Part shown: positions 33,525 to 39,984 of the stretch, piece by piece | Position numbering within the stretch: position 1 is the stretch's first letter | Layout: every line of letters starts with the position of its first letter | From: an uncultured bacterium | GTDB taxonomy: Bacteria; Planctomycetota; UBA1135; GCA-002686595 | Direction of reading: 5' to 3' | DNA: 39,984 nt | NCBI GenBank assembly: GCA_938030175.1 | Contig: CALHGQ010000704.1 | Span: forward strand, 1-39,984 | Made by a program: the position numbers and the translations under genes | The notes under the pieces: generated by a model | Database searches by the model: none | What the model was told of the DNA's origin: nothing | Seen by the model: the letters and a program-made list of their open reading frames with translations, nothing else

Positions 33525-35186
33525 TCAGTCGAACGTGATCGCCGAAGCGCTGCTGAAGTTCGACGTCGCCACGCCCTGGACCGCGTCGCGGTACCAGCTC
33601 TGGGCGAACCAGGTCTCCCCCGCCAGCGCAGCCGCAGGGCCGTTGGGTTGGGGGATCGAACCCAGGTCGATCCTCACGGTTGCGCGGCCCTCGAAGTTGC
33701 TCGTGTAGACCTGGTCGATGACGCGGCCGATCGAGCCGGAGAGGCACAGGTTGCCCTGGCTGCCACCGGGGCCCATGGCCACTCCGAAGCTGCGGGACAC
33801 GAGGACGAAGCCCGGAGCATTCACCGGGAGACCAAAGACCTGGAGAATGAGGTCGTTGCGGGTCACGTCGACGCTGCCAGCCCCGACCACCTGCGCAGCC
33901 TCCCCTGTGGAATTAGGGACACCCGCGCAGACGGGTCGATCGACACGGTAGTCCCGCCCCCTCGTTACCGCGACGACCGTCGGGATCGTGGGGGAGCTGT
34001 TGCGCAGCGAGCCGAGAATCAGCGTGCCGGACTGGCCGTTCGGACGCGTGATTCGCCTGCCGAACGCGGAAAAGCGGAACTCGTAGTTCGCATCGGGTAA
34101 GCCGTTGCCGCTCACGTCCGCGACGATGGGGCTGCCCGCCACGGCGGGGTAGGTCTCCAGGGAGAATTCGCTGCCGAAGCTTCCGGCGAGGATCGCGCCT
34201 GTCTTGTCGAGCCCGACCATCGCGCGCCCCTCGTGCGTGACGCGGCGGCCATTGCGGAAGACCCCGGACCGAACCTGTGGCAGCGTGGTGTGCCGATAGG
34301 ACGCGCTGAATGCGTAGTCGCCCGCGTCGTTCACGAGCGCAGGGTAGATCGTGGCCCACTCGAACGAAGTCGACCCCCCGGCGAAGTCAGGCTGAACGGG
34401 CCGGTTGGACTGGACGAAGTAGCCTGGGGAAGTCTCGAGCACGCTTCCGTCCACCACGAGCGCCCAGAAGCCCATTTGTTCCCGGGCCACGATGGACCAG
34501 TGGTTTCCACTGGGGCTCACTTCCAAACCTGACCGGAAGGTATCGAAGGGTTGCGCCATCCCCGGGATGGAGTCGCCCCCCTTGAGGAGAACGGTGCCCG
34601 ACGGCCACTCTGTGAGCACATCCACCGGCGCTCCTCCGAGGAGTGGCGTGACCTCTCCAACGATGAGGGCCGTGCCGGCGGCGGAGAGCTCAACCTGGTG
34701 GAACTGCGACCAGGTCATGCCCCCCGTCCCTGGAACCGTGTCGCCCGCTTCGAAAAGGAGCTGGTCGTCGAGCCAGACGCTGCGGCCGGAGCTAGCGTTG
34801 AACGAATCGGCTTCGAGGTACGCGATGTTCGAGCCCGCGATCGACGGAAGGATCAGGGACCCCTGGGCGTACCCAGAGAGTGCCTGCGCCTCCCGTAGGA
34901 TCACGGGGGGCGAAGCCGTTTGCGAAGCGCGCTGGCCGAGGAGGAAGCTCCGCTCGACGGGGTTGCTGCCGTCGAGCGCCGACGCGCAAACGACCCAGCC
35001 GCCGTTCGCTCCGCCGCGCAGGTCCCTGAGTCTCTCGATAGAGGAGTTGGGCGCGCCGCCGGGGAGCGGAGCGTCGCCCCTGAGGACGACCTCGACAAAG
35101 TTGGGCGCGCCGGACTCGTGGGCAAGCGCGACAGGACCGAGGGCGAGGCAGAGACCGACGAAGCGAGCGGCGGGAGGGAAGCGCAT
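33525..35186 (-). CDS. Secreted protein with the recurring GNLC/W(F/Y)RD C-terminal domain
   Basis: From the ATG at 35184-35186 the product is 553 residues, with a signal peptide (MRFPPAARFVGLCLALGPVALAHES). The frame is open upstream to 35234 but adds only Pro-rich leader. Residues about 30-400 hold repeated segments of the form found in planctomycete choice-anchor or propeller-like proteins (VLREAQALSGYAQGS, LFEAGDTVPGTGGMTW, VLLKGGDSIPGMAQ, DAGDYAFSASY). A calcium-loop-like DVSGNGLPDANYEF lies near 375. From about 420 comes the shared C-terminal domain: VCAGVPNSTGEAA, LILQVFGLPVN, QGNLCLSGSIGRV, ETWFAQSWYRD and a SNFSSASAITFD end. No catalytic motif is seen. The gene starts 223 bases from the divergent beta-helix gene at 35410. 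Confidence 0.8.
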   Translation of the reverse strand: MRFPPAARFVGLCLALGPVALAHESGAPNFVEVVLRGDAPLPGGAPNSSIERLRDLRGGANGGWVVCASALDGSNPVERSFLLGQRASQTASPPVILREAQALSGYAQGSLILPSIAGSNIAYLEADSFNASSGRSVWLDDQLLFEAGDTVPGTGGMTWSQFHQVELSAAGTALIVGEVTPLLGGAPVDVLTEWPSGTVLLKGGDSIPGMAQPFDTFRSGLEVSPSGNHWSIVAREQMGFWALVVDGSVLETSPGYFVQSNRPVQPDFAGGSTSFEWATIYPALVNDAGDYAFSASYRHTTLPQVRSGVFRNGRRVTHEGRAMVGLDKTGAILAGSFGSEFSLETYPAVAGSPIVADVSGNGLPDANYEFRFSAFGRRITRPNGQSGTLILGSLRNSSPTIPTVVAVTRGRDYRVDRPVCAGVPNSTGEAAQVVGAGSVDVTRNDLILQVFGLPVNAPGFVLVSRSFGVAMGPGGSQGNLCLSGSIGRVIDQVYTSNFEGRATVRIDLGSIPQPNGPAAALAGETWFAQSWYRDAVQGVATSNFSSASAITFD

Positions 35187-35409
35187 GGGGATGTGGATGG
35201 GAGCAGGGAGGGAAGGTGCGAGGTGCGCGATCACGAAGGCGAGGAGTGGGTGAGGCGCGGATCTCTGACACTACAGCAGACCGCCCAGGATCGCCAACTT
35301 GTCGCACGGCGAGGCTGCCCCTGGACGCCGGAGGTCCTCACTGGCTCAGCTTGAGGAGCCCACGGGGTCAAAGTTGGGCCATACGAACACCGTTCCCTAC
35401 GATGGGCGA

Positions 35410-38046
35410 ATGCGAATTCCCTTCGATGTCCGCCATGCCGTCGCCCCAGCCCTCGGCAGCGTGGCGCTCTTCTCGGCGACGACCTCGGCGGCGTTCGGAG
35501 CGCAGTTGTCTGCGCCGGCCAGCGCTGACCCAACCGACGAGGCCCAGCTCCTGGTAGAGCGCCTGGGTCTGCCGGACTTCTCTTACGCAGGATGGGAGGG
35601 CGCGGCCGATGAGCCGCCCGCCGTGACGCCCACGACCCACACCTCGTTCTTGGTGACCGACTTCGGCGCCGTCGCGGACGATGGGCTCAGCGACCGCGGC
35701 GCCGTCGAGGCAGCCATCGCGGCGGCCGAGGCGAGCCCCGGCCCCGCTGCGGTGATCTTCCCCGCCGGGCGCTTCGTGCTGCGCGACCGGGACGATGTGG
35801 GGGCGCCGCCGATCCGTGTCACGCGCGGCGACTTGGTCATCCGGGGCGCTGGCATGTTCTCCGGGGGCACCGAGCTCCTCGTGGAAGCGGGCAGCCACAA
35901 CGTCTACGCCTTCGACATCGAGCCAGAGCTCGACCCCACGGTGAGCTGGCGCGGGTTCCGGGACCTGACGAGCCTCACGGAAGTGCCGAGCCTCGGGCAG
36001 CGCGAGGTCACCGTCCTCGATGCGAGCGGCATCCACGCTGGGGACGTGGTGCGGCTGAGTTCGGTCCTGCCGGACACGTTCGCAGAGTTCCGAAGCTACT
36101 TCGGCCTCTTGGGTGACGACGACCGGATTCAGGGCTACTTCGATCGTTCTTCCGGCGATGGCAAGGACTGGCGCTCGGACTTTCTCAGCACCTTGGAGGT
36201 TGAATCGGTCACGGGGAACGTCGTGCGCTTTACCGAGCCTCTCTTGGCGGAGTATGAGTTCACTTCACCGACCTACAAGGGCGGGCCAAAGCTCGTCCAG
36301 ATCTTCGCTGACGGCGAAGCGTTGATGGAGCGCGTGGGCGTGGAAGACGTCGCGTTTGTGGGGGGATTCCGCGACACGTTCTCGCACTTCTTCAACCGAG
36401 GGATGGACAGCTTCAACTTCCTTCGCTTCGCGAACGTGCGCCAGAGCTACGTGCGACGCGTGCGGATGCAGAGCGGCACCCGTGGGATCTTCTTCAACGA
36501 CAACGGCCGGAATAACCTCGTCTACGACGTGCAGTTCGAGGGCAACAGTGGTCACTACTCGATCACCACCGACGGCAACACCGTCGGCAATCAGGCGTCC
36601 TTCCTGCGGGAGTACGCCCCCTGCCATCACGGATTCGGCGCGACCTCCAGCGCATTCGGTACGGTCTACCACCGCTGCAATCACTTCGCAGGCCCTGAGG
36701 GACATGGCGGCTACCCGCAAGCGACTCTCTTCGACTGCAACGAAGGGGATCTATCCCTTTCCCGCATCGGCGGCGCGCCTCCGCATCAGGCCCGGGGCAC
36801 CGTCTTTTGGAACTGGAACCAGGACCTGATGGTCCCGACGTCCACGGGGCTCGCGGGGGCCGACGGCCGCTACTTGGCCCCTGACCTCGCGGGAGCCGAG
36901 CTCAGCTTTTGGCCCGACCGCATCATGCAGCCCTCGCTCGTGGGTTTGCACGGCACCCCGGCAACGATCGGTGGCGACCCCGACTCCGTTGAGCAAGTGG
37001 TGTCCCAGGGGGCGGCTGTGAAGCCGCAGTCGCTGTTCGAGTACCAGCTCCGCCGCCGCCTCGGGGCCACTCCCCGCTGGCTCATGCGGCGAGCCTTGAC
37101 GTTCGAAGCGGTGACTCGCTACTCCCAGGTCGACATCGCCGCGCCCGCGTCAGAGACGCGCTTCACCCCCGGGGCCCCCGTCACGGTAGACGTGCGCCTG
37201 CACCCGAAGTTCGATCGCCAGCATCTTGCATCGGTTGAGCTCCTCGCGGGCCAAGGCCACCCCTTGGACGAAGCGCCCCAGGTGGTTGCCAGCTCCACGG
37301 ATGTAACCGTTACGGAGCTCGTATGGACGCCGCCCGTGGACGGGCCGTGGCGCCTCACGCTGCGCCTCGTCAATTCCCTGGGGGAAGAAACGGAGAGCGA
37401 ACCGGTCTACGTGTTCGTCGAGCCGTCGGATCCCGCGGTGGAGTTCCTGACGGCGACGGACGCATGGCTCCAGCCGCGGGACCTGGACTCGGTGAGCATC
37501 ATGGGGGCCAGCGACGGCGTCGTGTTCACGGATCGTGCGCAGTACCGTAGCGACGTGCTCGCCATCGAGCGGCCGTTGGTCGAGTCGGCGGTGCTGGACG
37601 CCGCCAATCGCCAGGTGGGCCAGGCGCTGGTGGACGGCAACCTGACCGCCAACGCTACCGGGCCCGCGGCCCTGCGCTTCTTTGGGATCAAAGGCCTCGT
37701 GATCGACCTCGGTTCGGTGCAGCGGGTGGACTTCCTACAGCTCGTTGGCCCGACTGGCTCCAGCAACATTGAGCTGTTCTCCGCGATGGACATCCAGGTG
37801 TCCGTCCTTGAGGACTCCGAGTTCTCCTACACCGGAAGCGATCTCGGTTGGCACACGGCGCGCCGCCTCGGCCACGCACGGCGCTCCGTGGGGTTGCCGC
37901 TCGGCGTGGGCCGCCGCATCCGTATCCACCTGCCGAAGGACACGGAAGCGCGCTACATCCGACTGCTGGTGCGCACGCTGGACTCGACCGGCCCGAACGA
38001 CGGCAACCTGGCCGAGCTGCGGCCTGGCCGCTACACCCACCTGTAG
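35410..38046 (+). CDS. Secreted pectate-lyase-like beta-helix protein with a C-terminal discoidin-like domain
   Basis: From the ATG at 35410 the product is 878 residues, with a signal peptide cut near SAAFGA. Residues about 75-130 carry the Pectate_lyase_3 start motif VTDFGAVADDGLSDRGAVE, then VIFPAGRFVL. A right-handed beta-helix follows to about residue 560, with SYVRRVRMQSGTRGIFF and YSITTDGNTVGNQASFL as coil segments. This fold is used by polysaccharide lyases and glycosidases; the later part resembles the poorly known DUF4955 group. Residues about 570-690 are Ig-like (APVTVDVRLHP). The last 170 residues look like a galactose-binding/discoidin-type fold (LVIDLGSVQRVDFLQLVG, IRLLVRTLDSTG), which usually binds sugars. 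A carbohydrate-degrading enzyme is likely, but the catalytic residues and substrate are not identifiable by eye. Confidence 0.83.
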   Translation: MRIPFDVRHAVAPALGSVALFSATTSAAFGAQLSAPASADPTDEAQLLVERLGLPDFSYAGWEGAADEPPAVTPTTHTSFLVTDFGAVADDGLSDRGAVEAAIAAAEASPGPAAVIFPAGRFVLRDRDDVGAPPIRVTRGDLVIRGAGMFSGGTELLVEAGSHNVYAFDIEPELDPTVSWRGFRDLTSLTEVPSLGQREVTVLDASGIHAGDVVRLSSVLPDTFAEFRSYFGLLGDDDRIQGYFDRSSGDGKDWRSDFLSTLEVESVTGNVVRFTEPLLAEYEFTSPTYKGGPKLVQIFADGEALMERVGVEDVAFVGGFRDTFSHFFNRGMDSFNFLRFANVRQSYVRRVRMQSGTRGIFFNDNGRNNLVYDVQFEGNSGHYSITTDGNTVGNQASFLREYAPCHHGFGATSSAFGTVYHRCNHFAGPEGHGGYPQATLFDCNEGDLSLSRIGGAPPHQARGTVFWNWNQDLMVPTSTGLAGADGRYLAPDLAGAELSFWPDRIMQPSLVGLHGTPATIGGDPDSVEQVVSQGAAVKPQSLFEYQLRRRLGATPRWLMRRALTFEAVTRYSQVDIAAPASETRFTPGAPVTVDVRLHPKFDRQHLASVELLAGQGHPLDEAPQVVASSTDVTVTELVWTPPVDGPWRLTLRLVNSLGEETESEPVYVFVEPSDPAVEFLTATDAWLQPRDLDSVSIMGASDGVVFTDRAQYRSDVLAIERPLVESAVLDAANRQVGQALVDGNLTANATGPAALRFFGIKGLVIDLGSVQRVDFLQLVGPTGSSNIELFSAMDIQVSVLEDSEFSYTGSDLGWHTARRLGHARRSVGLPLGVGRRIRIHLPKDTEARYIRLLVRTLDSTGPNDGNLAELRPGRYTHL

Positions 38047-38075
38047 CGGGAAGCGCAGCGGAAGAGCCTGGCGCG

Positions 38076-38993
38076 CTACTCCAACGTCCCGAGGCGCTCG
38101 AGGAGCCATCCGTGGCCTGGGAACTCGTTGAGTCCGCGCTGCCACGCGGCGCGCGCCGCATCGGTCTTGCCCTGCTGGGCATAGAGGTTGCCGAGCCACA
38201 CGTACGTCGTCGGGAAGCTGTCCTTGGAGCCGCCCGTTGCCGAGCCGCTTTCCTGTTGGTCAGCGAGGATCTCAAAGTGCCTCACGGCCTCCGCTTGGCC
38301 GCCGTAGGCCACGGGCCAGAACGCCATGTTCTTGGCTTTCTGATAGCGAGCGTCCCAGTGCTGAGGGTCGTGCTCAAGCGCCGCGCTGTAGGCGTCGTTC
38401 GAATCGACCCACCAGTTGCCGTTCGTGTTGGATGGCATGGCCTGGGCGGCTGCGTAGTACGCGCGCGCTCGGTCGAATTCTTTGTCCGCGCTATCAGGAG
38501 TGCTGGATAGCTCTTCCTCCATCGCCGCGAGCAACTCGTGCAGCTGACCGTTGGCCGCTGCTTCTTCCCAAAGAGCGTCCATGTCTTGCCCGACCACTCC
38601 GCCTTCGAGAATGGCCCGGATGGCGTCGTTGACGGTCGTGTGGCCGCCAGGCCAGGAGGAGGCCTCGCGAACCGGCGCCACCAGAGCCTCCTCCTTGACC
38701 AGATCGCGTACGAGGGCCGCAAGGGTCTCCTGCGTGGTGTCGGAATCCACCGACGGGGTCGCGGCGACCCTGGGCATGGGAAGCGAGTTGACGTCGCGGT
38801 CGCGGAGCAGCCCCTCCACCTGCTCGCTCATCGCGTCGAGCTCAGCCTGAACGCGTGAGACATCGGGCAGCTCGGAGAGGGCCCTAGTCGTGCCCATCTC
38901 GCTCTGCGGGCTGCGCCCGTCAAGAACGAACCAGCAGGCGGCGGTGCTGAGGACGACCGAGGAGGAAATCGTGAGTAGCGTTTGGAAGGTCAT
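38076..38993 (-). CDS. Membrane-anchored protein with C-terminal TPR-like repeats
   Basis: From the ATG at 38991-38993 the product is 305 residues. Residues about 5-22 form one hydrophobic segment (LLTISSSVVLSTAACWFVL), a membrane anchor or signal. The middle is acidic and helical (QAELDAMSEQVEGLLRD). Residues about 165-300 show TPR-type helix pairs: EFDRARAYYAAAQAMP, AYSAALEHDPQHWDARYQKA and TYVWLGNLYAQQGKTDAARAAWQRGL, the last being an almost canonical TPR. Such repeats hold protein partners together; no enzyme motif is present. It is convergent with the beta-helix gene (29 bases between stops) and starts 86 bases after the end of the partial gene at 39080, on the same strand, so the two may be one operon. 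Confidence 0.8.
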   Translation of the reverse strand: MTFQTLLTISSSVVLSTAACWFVLDGRSPQSEMGTTRALSELPDVSRVQAELDAMSEQVEGLLRDRDVNSLPMPRVAATPSVDSDTTQETLAALVRDLVKEEALVAPVREASSWPGGHTTVNDAIRAILEGGVVGQDMDALWEEAAANGQLHELLAAMEEELSSTPDSADKEFDRARAYYAAAQAMPSNTNGNWWVDSNDAYSAALEHDPQHWDARYQKAKNMAFWPVAYGGQAEAVRHFEILADQQESGSATGGSKDSFPTTYVWLGNLYAQQGKTDAARAAWQRGLNEFPGHGWLLERLGTLE

Positions 38994-39079
38994 GGTTGGG
39001 AGTGGGCTTGGGTGCCGCGTCCGGCGTGGCGCGATCATGGACTCACTCGAACCGACCCCATTTCAGGGATCATGATTCC

Positions 39080-39984
39080 TCAGTTTCCCTGTTGGGCGAT
39101 GGAGTCAATGAAGCGCGTCGTGCGCTCGACGGGGAGACCCGCGGCCGCCATTCGGGCGACAAGATCGCGACTGCTTCGGATCTGTTCCTCTCGCTCCTCC
39201 GTTCGGAGGCCGCGCCAGGCGCTTCGCAGCAGCTCTTCGCGCGCATTCAGGGCCGGCGGATCCTCCGCCCGTTCTTCGTGCAGCAGCAGGATGACCGTGT
39301 GAAGATCCAGCGAACTCGCGACCACTTCGTCGCGGAGGAGCGTTGCGCTGAGGTCAGCCAGATCGGCGAGCGTCCTGTAGACCTCGCCGGTGCCCCCGGT
39401 CCCCGTCAGCGCGGCGAAGGCGGTGAGCTCCGTCCACCCGAAGACGCGGAGCGTGAGGGTGGCGTCGTCGTCGAGGCTGGCGCCTTCCGCCCTGCGGATC
39501 CCCAGGAGCTCCTGTCTGTCCATTCGGGCCTGCCGATGAAACGCCGCACCGCCTTCGGCGTCATCCGCCTCGCGCTTGATCCAGTGCCCGAGGCGAAGGT
39601 TCGCCCACGAACGCATGTCCAAGAGTTCCGGCCTTGGTTCTCCGAGACTCTCCAGCTGGTTGACAATCGCGAGGCACTCCTCGGAGTCGATCAGGCCTTG
39701 ATCGTGGGGGGGGTGTTCGATGTGCAGATCGCTGCGGCCGCCTACCGCGTCGAAGAGTCCCCTCAGGGCGACCCTCGATGCGGCGTTCTTCTCGACGTCG
39801 TGGCGTGAGAGCGCGATGGCCTCGTCGACGGTCGCGCGACCTTCGCTGAACTCCTGAGCCTTGCGGCAGGCGTCTGCCTGGTCGACCAGGATGGAGATGA
39901 GCCAACGCCTCAGGTCATCGTTCTCTGGGTCGCTCGCCTGAACCTGGCGCGCGAGGCGTGCTGCCTCGCGATAGGCCTCCAGGG
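39080..39984 (-). CDS. C-terminal part of a helical repeat (TPR-like) protein, 5' end outside window
   Basis: The minus-strand frame ends at 39080 and stays open to the window edge, giving at least 300 residues without a start. An internal ATG at 39622 exists, but the reading continues upstream in convincing coding sequence (ARLARQVQASDPENDDLR, then LISILVDQADACRKAQEF and ATVDEAIALS), so the true start lies beyond 39984. The helical pairs with A/L spacing look like degenerate TPRs. In planctomycetes such tails often follow a serine/threonine kinase domain, but no kinase motif is visible here and I do not claim one. The final 180 residues are rich in Leu, Ala, Arg and Glu. It is probably cotranscribed with the anchored TPR-like gene downstream. 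Confidence 0.7.
   Translation of the reverse strand, partial: LEAYREAARLARQVQASDPENDDLRRWLISILVDQADACRKAQEFSEGRATVDEAIALSRHDVEKNAASRVALRGLFDAVGGRSDLHIEHPPHDQGLIDSEECLAIVNQLESLGEPRPELLDMRSWANLRLGHWIKREADDAEGGAAFHRQARMDRQELLGIRRAEGASLDDDATLTLRVFGWTELTAFAALTGTGGTGEVYRTLADLADLSATLLRDEVVASSLDLHTVILLLHEERAEDPPALNAREELLRSAWRGLRTEEREEQIRSSRDLVARMAAAGLPVERTTRFIDSIAQQGN

Overview
The window is a GC-rich (roughly 65%) bacterial chromosome segment with tightly packed genes on both strands. I infer a planctomycete (Planctomycetota), probably a marine, polysaccharide-using lineage. The evidence is a multi-haem c-type cytochrome paired with a ThuA/sugar-dehydrogenase protein, an ECF sigma factor fused to a membrane anchor and extracytoplasmic domains, a zinc-less anti-sigma factor, many large secreted proteins built of carboxypeptidase-regulatory-like beta-sandwiches or beta-propellers, and a recurring C-terminal domain with a GNLC..GR motif and a W(F/Y)RD motif. 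No rRNA, tRNA, CRISPR array or intact mobile element was seen. The species call is inference only.

Layout. 1-2506: the tail of a secreted protein, then convergent genes for a secreted DUF4261-like protein and an ExbD/TolR-like protein. 2675-11159: a carbon-catabolism island. A minus-strand pair (five-haem cytochrome, then a propeller/ThuA protein) is divergent from a plus-strand operon of sugar epimerase, mandelate-racemase-type dehydratase or isomerase, VOC enzyme and D-2-hydroxyacid dehydrogenase. Three of those four genes are joined by 4-base overlaps. 11152-16264: a PagL-like outer-membrane protein, a secreted protein with the recurring C-terminal domain, an orphan family 5 solute-binding protein and a GNAT acetyltransferase. 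16283-21969: the sigma-factor/membrane/beta-sandwich fusion, a histidine phosphatase, a decayed gene remnant and a membrane-anchored beta-sandwich protein. 21987-28304: the housekeeping genes purL and accA, then a sigma/anti-sigma pair closed by a strong hairpin. 28496-39984: secreted propeller and beta-sandwich proteins, a transposase-like pseudogene, another secreted protein with the C-terminal domain, a pectate-lyase-like beta-helix enzyme and two repeat-rich proteins.

How the parts fit. The island at 2675-11159 looks like a module for oxidising a sugar or sugar acid, with periplasmic electron transfer on one side and cytoplasmic epimerisation, dehydration and NAD(P)-dependent reduction or oxidation on the other; its substrate cannot be read from sequence. 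The beta-helix protein at 35410 may release sugars outside the cell, but nothing links it directly to the island. Two signalling units stand out: a conventional ECF sigma/anti-sigma operon (26489-28221), and a one-polypeptide sigma factor tethered to the membrane (16283-18844), the most unusual gene here. Two decayed genes (19661-19831 and 33263-33480) show past turnover. Shine-Dalgarno sequences are absent from most starts, so several starts rest on signal peptides and domain limits.
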